A DNA stretch of 64,000 nucleotides, taken from positions 3,121,311 to 3,185,310 of the forward strand of contig JAJEKV010000017.1 of NCBI GenBank assembly GCA_021234155.1, given 5' to 3'. Position numbers and translations under genes: made by a program. Each line of letters starts with the position of its first letter. The first letter of the stretch is position 1. This document shows positions 46,388 to 58,250 of the stretch, one piece after another. Below the pieces are notes generated by a model, which saw nothing but the letters and a program-made list of their open reading frames with translations, was not told where the DNA came from and made no database searches. Source of the DNA: Isoetes taiwanensis. Taxonomy: Eukaryota; Streptophyta; Lycopodiopsida; Isoetales; Isoetaceae.

Positions 46388-47490
46388 ATGAAAAGTACCT
46401 TCATGGGTACCCTCGGAATTATGGACTCGTAATTCAAGGGCATAGCCGTGCATACATGGGAGGCCGAGTAGCCGCGCCGCCAACGAAGGCGGCGGCGAGC
46501 ATGAGCGAAGTCATCGCCGAGTTTGCGGTCACCAGCCAGGCATCTTGGCAATCTACTGAATGCGGGCGTGGTCACACCAGTGATTATGAACATGGATTTC
46601 TTTTTTGCTCAAATTAAATGGTGAGCTATGTTTTGTTTTAATGGTGAAGGAAGGCTTTTCGGCGGGGTGGGCTATGTTTTTGTCGGGGGAGGAAGAGGTC
46701 CGAAGCTATTCTTGACGAACTTGCTTCAATAAGAAGCTATGGAACAAAAAGAAACATGATGGGCCGAGGGACTCTGAGGAGGCTAAATGGAAAAATCCAT
46801 ACATAGCGAGTCAAATGCTTGCATAAGCTTATCATTTTTTTCTCATCGAGGGCATTCTCGAAAAATAGGGCCTCGGCGGATCTCTTTGCTTTGGTGGAGG
46901 CGGTCTTGCGCCGAAACAAAGGGAGCTTGCCAGCGAAAAGAAAGCTGGCGGAGGAAGCGGAGGAAGCGAGGAGAAAGAAGAGGAAAAAACGGAGGAAGGA
47001 TTGCTTGCCATAATTTTAGGCTAAAATGACAGTAATCAGGGCCTTTTGTGAATTACAGCTTCCAAACTCATGAAGATAGATGTTGGCCACCTCATGAGGG
47101 TTCAGTATATGTTGGCCCATAAACATTCTTGCAAATAATATCATTGCAAATATTAGTTAGCAAAGCTTTAAGCAACAAACCCCTGTTAATGCACAACCAC
47201 AATTGTCATACTTTTGCAGTCATTTGCTCGTGTAGCATTTTAAAATGCAGTAAGTTCATTTCATCCCAAAAGCACTTACAAGCAATTTGGAACTATTCCG
47301 ATTTCCCTGGATCCATTCCCACTTCGTTGGCGCTGCTGGAGCTATTTCGCTGGTAGTTCTGCCAAAACAGAATAAAACAGGGAATTCATTGTTGTGGGCG
47401 ACAAGCTGCTAGAAGGTGAGGTCTCTTTCTTTGGTAAGGACGGGAATCTGCTTCTTTGAAAGCTTCAATTCACGGATGGCTGTAAATCTA
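46388..47490. other. Intergenic region, no gene recognised
   Basis: Open frames encoding Arg/Glu/Lys-rich peptides near 46800-47030 reflect purine-rich sequence and have no domain. Nothing else supported. Confidence 0.4.
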
Positions 47491-47777
47491 CTCCGGGATG
47501 TGGTTAACCCGGACAATATCCGGGTTAACCACTGTTGCTCAGTTTCAAGCTCAAAAGACAACAGTTTCTGCATGTTTTTTCACTGATCTTGCTTGATCCG
47601 TGCTCAAACCGTTCAAGGAGTTGATTGCAAGCTCTATTCAAAGATCAGCATGCCAAAACACAGTCCCACGCTCAGTTCGCCGCGTGGTTATCCCGGCCAA
47701 AGAACTGTGGTTAGCTCGGACAAAAGTGTGGTAAGCTCGGCCATAACAGTGGTGTCCGAGTTTACCACATCCCGGAG
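47491..47777. mobile_element. TA-flanked 287-bp MITE with subterminal repeats
   Basis: CTCCGGGATGTGGT at the left and its complement ACCACATCCCGGAG at the right are perfect terminal repeats flanked by TA on both sides. Inside, a GTGGTTAnCCCGG-like motif recurs about six times in both orientations, two copies forming a perfect hairpin (GGTTAACCCGGA, 5-nt loop, complement) at 47502-47530. No transposase. Tc1/mariner-type origin is inferred from the TA target. Confidence 0.75.
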
Positions 47778-49035
47778 TAGATATACGGCATTCCTTCACT
47801 CCCTTGCTGCAGGCAAGATTACTTCGTTTGATGTTACTGGGGCCGTCACTCCTGTTTGCAGGTTATTTTGAACTGTAACCAGGCTACTTCTTCATGCTTT
47901 TTAATATATTTACAAGAATGCTTATGCCTTACAGTCTGAAACATGTTCCTGGATATATCGAAAAGGATCTGAGCACAAACAAAAGGGGGTTGATCATATT
48001 ATATGCATGACAGGTGCTCTATATATTTGTTCTTTAGTTTGGCTGCTTATGCTAGAAACTGAGATTTAATTTCTTGAGTTTGCATTTTGCGTGCAGTAAA
48101 CGATCTATAAGAAGTCCTCTTTTTGGTAAATGGATCTGCCTTGTATACCACGGCATTAGGGCTTGAGCTGAACATCACAGAAAAAGGTTTAGGTATTAGA
48201 TGAAGGAGGTTTTTCCTTCTTGTGGAAGATCTGGTAGTGAAAATTGCCAATATTGAAGCAGGGGAGAATTTACTTGTTCCAGTACTGATGATATTCTATG
48301 GCATTCATGTAACATCGTTTTTCAAGATGGCAATCTTTGGCAAAGTTAATGGGGACTGAGGGCCTCCATCTTGGTTTTTGTGTTTTGGTTATATCATAGA
48401 AGCACGTATTAGATATTGTGCTTTCTAGTTTTTGAACAGTTGATTTAATGATTTGGATCTGTCTAGGAAGCAATTTAATTAATTGGCCATTTGTGTATCA
48501 GCTGTGTACCAAATGGAAAGATACATTGGCATATGGAAAAATCTCATATTCTAAATGTTCAATGATGCGTTTGGGCAAGCTTGTGTGGTCTATAAGAACT
48601 TTGCTGAGTCTATTTAGTAGCATGAACATGGTCTCTGAGTCTATTTAGTAGCATGAACATGACCATATTCCAGTGGTTAATAGCTAACAATTAACATTGG
48701 TAGCAACGAACATTAGTATACAAGTTGTATTAACTTTAAAGACGCTTGGAGCATGCATGGTGATGCACCTGAATATAGTTTTCGTGAATATATTTGCCTT
48801 GCCTTCAATATAATTGCCTTGAATATATTTGCCTTGCCTTCGCTTGTATTTTGGTTTTAGAATTAAAAGTTACTTCAAATTTCAATGAAATTCTCGCAGT
48901 GGCTTCAAAAACTTCAGAATAGTATTGAAATTCTGAGCCCATAAATGCGTAGCATCATAACTACTAAATATGTACTAAGCCTATATTCACATAGCCTCAC
49001 AATTATAAAATTGGTAATGGCTTTGAACAATAAAT
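47778..49035. other. Intergenic region, no gene recognised
   Basis: Short open frames only. A small repeat of AATATATTTGCCTTGCCTTC occurs at about 48785-48840. No gene or transposon supported. Confidence 0.4.
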
Positions 49036-49255
49036 TTTTTTGTATAGTCAGGTGGCTATGTGCGCATAGGCAATGAATGGGTAAAAAAATTGTATCGTCA
49101 AGAGGCTTTCCTACATGGGGGAGATTTATAGTCAAGTGGCTAAGCACGCATAGGTGGGGTAATTTTTGTATAGCTAAATGGCTATGTGCGCATAGGCCCT
49201 CAATACATGAAAGTTTTGTATAGTTACTATGCTATGCGCATATAGCCTCAATACA
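49036..49255. repeat. Imperfect minisatellite
   Basis: Units of the type TATAGTCAGGTGGCTATGTG followed by CGCATAGGC recur about four times (about 49043, 49128, 49171, 49219), with one diverged unit in between. Confidence 0.6.
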
Positions 49256-49412
49256 TTCTTGAATCTCATGTTTACTTCTGTACTACTATTTTTTGTCCTT
49301 TTTATATTTCTTATTTACCAAAGAACTTTGATGTTTTCTATTTTCAACCTTTCTTTGTGTTTTGCTGAAATATTTCAAATTTCTTCTTTCTTTTTTACAC
49401 TGAAAAATGGCA

Positions 49413-49756
49413 TGTTAGTTTGAGTTCTTGGCAAACACCACTGCGGCAGATCCATGACTGTTAGGATGCCTACAAAGGCTGCCATGCTCATGATCACAAA
49501 ACAAGAACAAGACAAAAATATGTACAAAGAATGATGAGAGGAGCATTGGCCAAATGAGGCTCTCAAATGTGAGGATAAACTTTGAGTACACATCGAAGAG
49601 GCTCGGGTCTAATATAGTGTAAAATATAAATCGAGGACCATACACTAACTAAATCTAATCCCTACACTTATGTTAACCTAATCATGCCAAGTGTCGGTCG
49701 CCTGCTTTGACACCTAACATGTCACATGCACAATGTTAACCACTAGGTGGTTAACA
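49413..49756 (-). repeat. LTR (left, 3' LTR of the minus element)
   Basis: 344 bp, terminal TGTTA...TAACA, about 85-90 percent similar by eye to the right LTR, with insertions clustered in short patches. Confidence 0.88.
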
Positions 49757-51980
49757 ACGCCTCCCCTAAAAGTTTTAGCACAAAAACATGTCTGAGACTT
49801 TTATAAGACAAGTAGGGCAATTACAACATGGTGCCAAAAAATTTTTGAGGCCCGAAAATGATGGTCTTGGTAATGGTTTGTTGTGTCGTAGAAAGATCTT
49901 CTTGAAGGCTTTTGATGTGAATAGGATGCGAAGAATGTCGATGTAGAACGCATGGATCATAAGAACTTTGGGCCAAAAAACATGAAGACTATCCCTTATA
50001 TTATGGGAGAAGTCCATCGTAACAAAAGATAGCCCAAAATTTCACTTAAAAACAAGTAGGGGTCTTTAAAATGTAAACACCATAAAAGCATCCCAGGTGA
50101 TGCGACCATGGAGAGCGTGACTATCACGTCACAATATTTATTACAAAGCGTGGATGTTGAGCAAAAGCGTGGCCATAAGCAAACAAAGTGTGGCGTGGGG
50201 CAGAAAAAAGCGTGGCTTTTAGTGGTCAATGTCGTGGTCCAGCGGGCAAAAATGCTGAGGCGTGGCACGGCGTCCCGGCCCATGCTTATAGAACCCTATA
50301 GTCAATCGTGAATCCAATAACGTCTTTGTTTGTTTTAATAAGTGTCATTGTGAAGGTTCTCGACCGGCAATTATAAGAAGCGATGGAGAAATTGCGGGGA
50401 AGCCGTGACTAAGTGAAGCATAAAACCACAAGCGTGAGCCATAAAACAATATCTGATGCAGACCTTAGATCTTAGGCGGCCAAATCATAGCCGTTGGAAA
50501 AACCTAGCATGAGCCAGCCCTAATAGAAAATGCTGCTGTCTTGGGCCTTCAATTGTCACGAGGCAACGGATTTGAAAGAAGCGAAATAGGCTGCGTCTTG
50601 CTTAACACGGATGCAAAAGGCTGGAATTCTAGTCTGGTAGGCGGAAATGATCAAAATGGGGTGCTATGGATGGAGGTGGTAGGATGTCTTTGGAGACGAG
50701 CCATTTGTTTGCACGAAGCGGTCTGCATCTTGCTATTTCAAGAAAAATAATTGCAACGGAGATCTGAGGAGGGCAAAGCCGATTCTTACTATAGATTAGA
50801 GTAGGTTTTCACATGCCAGAAGATGCGAACCGAGGCTCTGCTGAACAAATTCTTGCTTCTTGAGCATTTGTTGGATAAAATCTGACTACGCTCAACAAAG
50901 ATGTTTGAATTGAATCTTCTAGCCTTGGTAAGTGCAAAGATTTTGTTGTGTCTTGAGGCAATCGAGACCAAGGGCGTAGTCACGACTGAGGCCCCGTGAT
51001 GTCTTCACCAGATGGCTTACTTAAAAATGGCTCTGTGACACGGATATACGAGGCGGTGGGGGAGCTAAGCGAAATCTTGGTCCTCTTAAAAATTCAATAA
51101 GAAAAGACATAATTCTTGTGCGAGATGCGGATGGATGGAAAGTGTTGAGGAAGGAAGGCGCACGAGGACTCGAGATCCGTCTAGAGCACAGAAATGCTTG
51201 AATAGTTCGTTGTATCAAAATAAGCGATAAAAGCTGTGATGCAGTCTTGATAATCTGAGAGAAACATCTTGCTCTGATTTGAAGAAGAACTACGTGCTTG
51301 CTTTTGTGAATAGGCGGGAGCTAGTCTTTGGCGAGATGAACTTCATGAAAAAACAAAATTCGCCCTTAAATACGTAAATGTGATTCGACTCTTGTATATT
51401 CACGAGGAACTTGTGTTGCGAGGGCCGGGAAGAAATAAAGGCTATGTCGATAGGCTCCGTGCCTTGCTTCTTAAGGTGGATTCATTTACGGGTAATGTAA
51501 TGAGGGGCTCAAAGGGGCTAGCCAAGTGCTGGCTGAAATAAAGCGAAAAAAGAATTGAAGAATTTTTGGTATGCGGAGCACAATTCACGATAAAGCGAGA
51601 GAAAGAGGATAATGAAAAAGAGCATGATATTTTGACATTTTTTGTGAGAAGAAAAAGGATCAAGCACAGTTTTTACGAAAGCTTGCAGAGAGGAGTGCTA
51701 TCACCACTCGAAAATCCCCTCTTGTAAAGCGCGCTGCGTGAGGAAATCTGAGTTTTGAAAAGCGATTTTTCATAACAAACTAAGGGGCTAAGGAATTGAT
51801 TGACAAAGGGCCTCGGCCCGGACCATTTCAACTTAGCTGGTTGGGCCAAATAAAGGGATTGAAGGTTGAGAGTAGTGTACAAGTATTCCAGAACTGATGA
51901 TGATGAGGCAGCAAGAACAACGACAAAACGACTAAAGGGTGAAACAAGTGATCACGGCCGAGCCGGCGTAATGGCCTTGA

Positions 51981-52309
51981 TGTTGGTTTGATTCTTGGCA
52001 TACACCTGCGGTGATCCATGGCGTTGCCAGTGGATACCTAAAGCACCATGCTCGCAGTCACCGACAAAGAACAAGACAAGAAATATGTACAAAGAATGAT
52101 GATGGGAGCGTGGCCAAATGAGGGCTCAAATATGAGATAAACTGAGTACATACGAGGCTCAGGTCTAATATAGTGTAGACATAATCTGAGCCATACACTA
52201 ACTAAATCTAATCCCTACACTTATGTTAACCTAATCATGCCAAGTGTCAGTCTGCCACCACTGACACCTAACATGTGCATGCACAATGTTAACCACTAGG
52301 TGGTTAACA
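51981..52309 (-). repeat. LTR (right, 5' LTR of the minus element)
   Basis: 329 bp, TGTTG...TAACA, same order of blocks as the left LTR including CTAATCCCTACACTTATGTT and ACCACTAGGTGGTTAACA. Confidence 0.88.
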
Positions 52310-54572
52310 TGGCATGTTCACTTTATATTTTGGCCTCTTTTTTTCTATTTCGATCTTAAAATTCATCTCGAATTTGAAATTGAGACCATAAAATAGCATG
52401 AATTTAACTAAAAAATCAACCTTCTTGGCGATTAGTGCAATTGCAGGTCATTAGTGCAATCGATCCGTCATCGTGTTCAATTTGGGAAAAAAAAATATCT
52501 CTATTTTCATGGGCAGTAGAGCCCTTGATGCTCAAGGGCTCAATGAAGTTAAGCATCGCATTGTCAAGGCATATATATCTTCCTCATTAAACGGCGAAGT
52601 CAAGTACCGTATTTGGGTTCACGATCTTCAGATTGGCACTTATATGTAACTCTTTTAGATGTTGTATACTGCAAGGTGGCGGGTGGTTTTGCTCTGTGGA
52701 CGATTTCTCCACTGAGTTTTTAGTCCCCCATCTATGTATATAGTTTCTTCTGATTAATAAAGTTCCTTCAATAAGAAAAATAAATTCTCGGATTTAGATT
52801 GTAGAAGATCTTACACTGGAGTAGGTGTCTTTGGCCCACTGAGCCAAAAATACCTTATGTGCCTCATTCTATTATAATCGGACTTTCATCCATTGTGTGT
52901 TTAAAATGCAATAGCACAAGCGGATTAGTCAGGAGAGATTTGGCCAGCGCATCATTGGATCCTTGGTCACAGACAGATCGGATTCTGCCACAAGAAAACT
53001 GAACTTATCTAGTAAAGTATTCTGCACCCCTCCTCCCCTCTCCCCGGGAAGATTTCTTAGCCACAGTGCTCCTTCCACATCCGACTATATCACCCCCCCC
53101 CCCTCCCCCCCTCCAATCCCCTCCTCCAAGCTTACCTGCTCTCCTTCTAGGATCCAACGCACAATTTCCTCGCTCTCAACTTTTCTGTTTCGGTTCTTTT
53201 ATCTGTCAGGTCATTTCTTCCATTTAGAAACTGGCAATGTTGCCTGTTTGTTGTTGATTTTGTCCAAACAGCATCTTAGCAAGCAATCACTTTTGACCCA
53301 CCATGTCAAAAGTAGGTTGGGTTTGCCATCCTATTGATTTTCTTTGGCCTGCCTTCAGCCAATTTTTTATAGTAGCATAACTCATAAGATCAAGGTCATG
53401 ACATGAGAGACTTGCAAATTCAAGAACCTGACCAAGGCACCCGTGCAAGTCTCTGACAAAACCTATGGCCCTACTATTGGATCGTACCTTCAAGCAGCTC
53501 CCTTCTTTGGGTTCCAACGTCCTATCCTAGCACAACCGGATGCATAATCAGTTTCTAGTACATCTTTAGATGTGGTCTTAGATAGACTTGATGTTCACAT
53601 TCATGTCTGCCTCCAGAAATCCTTGCCAGGATCTAGATAGTCCAATCCACCGTCACTATCACATCATCTGCTCAACTACCCTTAGAAAGCTGGGTACAAC
53701 TTTTAAAGTTATTGCGACAGTCTACCAGTAGCATTCCACCAGTGTCTAGCACGATGCTGCATTTAAGCATATGAATGCTATGCCCGAGCACGATGATATA
53801 GTACACATGTCCACACAGACTTTGTCTGAGGATTTGTTGCACAATGCACAGGGTAGAGATCCTGCCTTCTCAGCCATGCAGGGCTAAAGAGCACACACAA
53901 GCCCTGAACCTATGTATTGTAGGTATTGAGGAGACAATTGACTGTCCTGCTACAGATGCGACAACTTGTTTTCTTACTCAAATGACGCGCATATAGGCAT
54001 ATGGCATTCTCCTAGCACATCGATCTAGAGCAGCACGGCCCAACCGGCCTCGTTACCACTTAGTCCATTTTTAAGATGTCCTCTTCAGACTTCGCATCCT
54101 GCGGCATGGCACTCATCTAAAAGAATCTACCCTCTTCTCCAAGAGGATTTGACCCCAGTACAACTCTGCAGATAAAAAGAAGAAGAACTTATAATTTCTA
54201 GGCATAGACCTTGGAATCAATTCCATTGCAAAGCTTTCTTCAACAAGACTAAATATCTTTAGATAAGGAATGCTCTCTGCAAACCGTCAAGGTTGATTGA
54301 TCCCATATGATATGCTGCTGACCTGAAACTAAAAGTATGATCTGCTCATGGCCAGTCGCATATTAAATTTCAAACAATTGGTGCTCGAGGTCGCCGCCTG
54401 CAGCAGAAATGGACCATATATAGAGGAGGTCATGCTATCATTTGAGATTAGTATTGGGCCTGTTACAATCTCTCCCACTAGAACTATGCTCATTCTCAGC
54501 ATCCAAGGCTATGATTTAACCAATATATCATTGACACGATGATTTCCAATGTTACCAAATTATCCATGCATA
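52310..54572. other. Intergenic region with low-complexity C tract and possible LINE tail
   Basis: 52660-52770 resembles a plant LINE 3' end (GTGGACGATTTCTCCACTG, then a GTATATAG-rich tail with AATAAAG), low confidence. 53090-53120 is a C-rich tract. A 124-codon frame (52963-53337) over this tract is proline/serine-rich without domains and is not called. From 53.3 to 54.57 kb nothing recognisable is seen, though it may be the decayed interior of the copia element whose primer site is at 54606. Confidence 0.4.
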
Positions 54573-54760
54573 TAGGAACCCATGGAGACTTGAACTCGAG
54601 ACTCACTATGATACCAAATGTAACATTCCTAACCAACATGCCCTTAACCAACTGGAAAAAATTGTCAAGACGTTTATGAGTAGATCGCTTCTATCCATTG
54701 TCTCAAAAATGCCCTGCAGGCACATTCAAGAATCGAATACTCGAGCGATTGGCTATGGGC
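54573..54760 (-). mobile_element. Ty1/copia LTR end with primer-binding site, minus
   Basis: On minus, GGTTAGGAATGTTACA ends an LTR and is followed by TTTGGTATCATAGTGAG (54618 downward), a close match to the plant initiator-tRNA primer site TGGTATCAGAGC. The LTR part (54619-54745) is repeated in inverse orientation at 55590-55715. No coding part of this element was identified. Confidence 0.65.
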
Positions 54761-54879
54761 CCATTACAGGGACTTCCACTCCAAACTGAGGCAGCCAAAG
54801 AGCATTTGAATGAAGGTCCATCCTCCTCCATTTCAATTTTTTAAATGCAATAAGGGTATTTTTTGAAGAAAAAAAGAGT

Positions 54880-55290
54880 GGAAGAAAACTAAAAAACAAT
54901 TGAATTCAAACCTGATTTTCAAATATTTCATAGATGCAATCTATGCCATTCTTGGTTTGTTTGATGATAGAATAAGGCATATGATCTCATTGCTAAAGAT
55001 AAGAAATTTTTTTCCTTTTCAAATTCTCCAAAAGAGGATGTAAATTCTCCAGTTTGTAGGATTGTCTGAAAATCAGTTGGGGACATGGTAACGAGATTAG
55101 ATATATTAAACATTCTCGGCAAACTCAAAAATCCATTCAGCCCAAAGACAAGTCCTGAAAAGATGGTTCGCATCTTCTTGTTCATGCGCGCACCTAGTAT
55201 CTGACATACTAAGCCTCCACCTCTTCTTGTTATTGGCCAAGGCCTTATGCCAAGATGCCAGATGACGGCTTTAACCTTGGGATGCATCGG
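54880..55290 (-). pseudogene. LINE C-terminal zinc-binding fragment
   Basis: Minus-strand frames read HPKVKAVIWHL and, in a neighbouring frame, DANHLFRTCLWAEWIFEFA, the pattern of the domain that follows RT in plant L1-type elements (KVK-W-L... H-x3-C...W). It lies between two inverted copia LTR fragments. Heavily decayed. Confidence 0.55.
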
Positions 55291-55589
55291 GCTCTTCCAT
55301 AGGAACTAAAAATTTCTAATGGCCCATCCAAGAGTTAATATCCCACTTAAAATGGATACAAATGTGTTGGTCTCTGTTGAGATAGTTATACATCCTTCTG
55401 TTGAGAGTTATACATCCATTAGTGCCATTAATATATGAAAAATCAATTGAGGGATGCCAATTTCTGTTGGCAAGTTTCTAGTTATTCTTTTAGGTATATT
55501 TGCAACATTGTCCTGATCAGCTCCGTTGTGATAATAAAGAAAAGAAGAAAACAAAACAAAGCAAAACTAGGAAGCATAGGACTATGCAG

Positions 55590-55715
55590 AACCGCTCGAG
55601 TATTCGATCCTTGAATGTGCCCAAGACACCGGCATAAATGGGTAGAAGCGACTACTCATAAATGTTTAGATGGTTTTGTCCAGTTGGTTGTTGGTTAGGA
55701 ACGTTATCATCCCTG
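55590..55715 (+). mobile_element. Copia LTR fragment, inverse copy
   Basis: CGCTCGAGTATTCGAT, TGAATGTGCC, CCAGTTGGTT and GTTGGTTAGGAACGTTA match the complement of 54619-54745. A TGTTGAGA-like LTR start may lie at 55375. The copia RT at 56410 is on the same strand, so this may be its 5' LTR. Confidence 0.55.
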
Positions 55716-56114
55716 CACAATATGACGAAGGATGCCATTGTGAATGTGCATGCACTACCAATTATAATGTGAAAAGGTTGATTTTATGTTGCGCTAAGGA
55801 TAAGAAGGATCGTTTCAATCAAAGGAAGGCTCATGAGTGCATGTGCCCCTATTGCCTTTTTATTCTTATCAGGACATGGGCCAAAAGATCACAGTACGTC
55901 AGAGAAAAAAGAAGAAGATTGTTTTAGCTAAATTCTATTCTTATATGAAAAACTCCCAATTTCATGCTATTTTTGTGATATGGTCTAGGTGTTCCAGCCT
56001 TTTAACTTTAATTTTGTTAAAAGTTTCAAAGGTTCTTTTTTGTACATATATGTATATATACAAATGTCCATATATATTTTTTATACACTTAATAGATAAT
56101 ACTTCAATTTAAAA

Positions 56115-56137
56115 AAGAAGAAGAAGAAGAAGAAGAA
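56115..56137 (+). repeat. (GAA)n microsatellite
   Basis: Uninterrupted GAA triplet run. Confidence 0.85.
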
Positions 56138-56409
56138 TTAGAAAAACAGTGGCAGAAGAACTATAGAAGAAGCAAAAGTGGATATAGAAACATTTGGAAG
56201 ACACAAGGAAGAAGAAAAACATGAGATTGAACGATAACCTTGAGTATTGAAGAAGAAATAAGCAGCATAATGGTCATTCTTGAGTCAAATGTACCAAGTG
56301 GAAGCCATTAGCTGAGAAGAATCACAGAAATCGAACCATGCAATGAAGAAGGAACTACAATCATTTATGAAAACATGCACTTTTGAACTTGTGAAAAGAA
56401 CAATTAAAT

Positions 56410-57095
56410 AACATTGTAAATATTAAATGGATTTACAAGTTAAAACCGGGGCCAAATAATAAGTCTCATATCTATAAAGCTAGACTGGTTGCCAGGTGTT
56501 ACTCTTTAAAAAAAGGGCTAGAATACGTCGAGACATTTTCTCCGATAGTACTTTCAAGCATTAAGTGCTTTTTGGCTTGTGCAAATGCTTATAATTTTGA
56601 AGTTCATCAGGATGCCAGCACTCCTATCTTGAATGCAAACTAGAGGAAGAAATATTTATAAAGAGTAGATAGTATTTTTACGTCATGTCACATTGGAAAG
56701 TCTATTGTGGGGACTTGAACCCCTACCATCCTACCACAAAACCCGTGCCCTTACGAACAAGCCACAAAAACAAAATGAGAAGGAAATGACATGGTATAGA
56801 AGTTGAATCTAGAATAGACAATGTTGCATATGCATGGACAATTGTTTTCTAAGAGAGGATAGCTTTGAGAAAATTATTTGTGAAGGAAACTTATACATTA
56901 GAAAAGGTGAAGATGAGTTTTGTATTCTATCTATCTATTATTGCATCGTATTTAGATGATTGTATTTTAGTGGTAAATGAAACCAAAAAATTTGGATGAC
57001 CGCAAACGAGGCAAAAAAGTTTAAGATGACACATTTAGGATAACTTAAAAGATTTATGAGAATTGAAGTACCAAAATGGGAAGGAAATGGTGACG
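56410..57095 (+). pseudogene. Ty1/copia reverse transcriptase fragment
   Basis: Reads IKWIYKLKPGPNNKSHIYKA, ARCYSLKKGLEYVETFSPIV and LACANAYNFEVHQD in one frame, the N-terminal part of copia RT, to a stop at 56641. After about 290 bp of disrupted sequence, YLDDCILVVNETKKFG (the catalytic YVDD region; about 56950) and KRFMRIEVPKW-like sequence resume. The gap may contain a small tRNA-like insert (56695-56770). Gag, integrase and RNase H are not recognisable. Confidence 0.8.
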
Positions 57096-58250
57096 ATGGC
57101 TAATAGTGTGGAAATTATAACGAAATGATCAATGTTAGGATATTAGCCTCCACGGATCCTGACTTGCTCATCCCGAGGCCTTTGCAGGGGTCGATCCCGG
57201 CCCTTGATCCGGTGATTTTAAAGGGGCATGAAGACCACCAACCATGGGTTAAAATAGTATTTTGGCATGTGTAAATGCAGTGTCATGACCTGATTGTCTT
57301 GCACGCTCAGCATAAGCTATAATGGCGAGTTCGCAGGAATGTGCATGGCACGTCCCCCTACTCGTATCACGGTGCGCCACGCGTGGCAAGCGAGTTCTTC
57401 CCCACAGCTCCATAACGTCTGGGGGCCCTCCACATATCCTTGCACCGCTCGCAGGTCGGTGGGAAGAGTGAAGGTCGTCTACACTGTCTCCTGAGGCCTA
57501 CCCACCTAGGCTACAGGCGTAAACACTTTATGTCGAATAGCACATACATCAACATCATATGACCATATGAAGGATGGTCCTCCACCTCTGCATAGACGAA
57601 GATCCAGCACATCACATGAGGAATCCTACGAGGCTGGGACACACGGGATGGGTACGAGCAAGCTTGGGTCTCAGGCTGCTGCGGGGCGGAATTATGTGAT
57701 GGATTTGGCATAGAGCATGGCCTAGGGTTATCCCTCCATCCGCCCCTCCTGTGCACTTTGCAGGTCGGCTGAAAGTGTTGGGACTGTTGTAGCCCACTTG
57801 CGGGGTTGTAGCCAAGGGGCTATATCACAGGTTGCATCTCCCAGTTCCCGATGGGGCAGGTAGGGATCACTCCTCCAGAGAGATCTCCTGTGATTCAAGG
57901 TGACTAGAGACCCTTTGCAGTATTGACTAGAACTCAATGGAAGGTATATTCACCACCTCACGAGTGTCGAGCCATGCCTAGCCACACCATGGCACGGTGT
58001 AAGCCATTAGACCTAGTCACAGTGACCCCAGCAGTCTTTACACACCAGAGGTCGTTCAGAATGAACATGAACCTCCTTATAAGCAGTCACGGTCCTTCAC
58101 ACGGTGTGGCTCTTGTGCCTGAGAGCCGCATCTGTGCTAGAGGAGGCTACTCTAGGAGCATCAGCTACAAGGCTTTAGGTCTCTGCCCCAATACAAAGGA
58201 GTTCCGCGAGGAGATCGGCATCAACTTCATCACGGAGAAATACTAAGAAC
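57096..58250. other. Unassigned repeat-like region
   Basis: Higher GC than the copia segment and full of short open frames without domains. Probably transposon-derived (it may include more of the gypsy LTR or another LTR), but nothing specific can be supported. Confidence 0.35.

Larger units (their letters stand above)
49413..52309 (-). mobile_element. Non-autonomous LTR retrotransposon (2.9 kb)
   Basis: Two LTRs (49413-49756 and 51981-52309) start TGTT and end TTAACA. The element is flanked by the 5-bp duplication TGGCA (49408-49412 and 52310-52314). A purine-rich tract (complement of 49757-49772, AGGGGAGG) abuts the left LTR on minus, which sets the orientation as minus. Next to the right LTR, minus reads TCAAGGCC, a possible damaged tRNA-Met primer site. 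The 2.2-kb interior has no gag, protease, RT or integrase, so mobilisation must have depended on another element. The two LTRs differ mostly in CAG/CTG contexts. Confidence 0.88.

Noticed and set aside
46787-47029. Arg/Lys-rich frames resembling nuclear protein tails
   Set aside because: Purine-rich low-complexity DNA gives such peptides in several frames; no start or splice support.
49036-49255. Possible CRISPR-like array
   Set aside because: Units are imperfect with no uniform spacers, and the genome is a plant. A diverged minisatellite fits.
52963-53337. 124-codon Pro/Ser-rich frame
   Set aside because: Runs over a C-rich low-complexity tract; no domain, splice or promoter evidence.
56701-56770. 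Functional tRNA gene on minus
   Set aside because: The T-arm-like B box is good, but there is no foldable acceptor stem or anticodon arm; kept only as a possible SINE.
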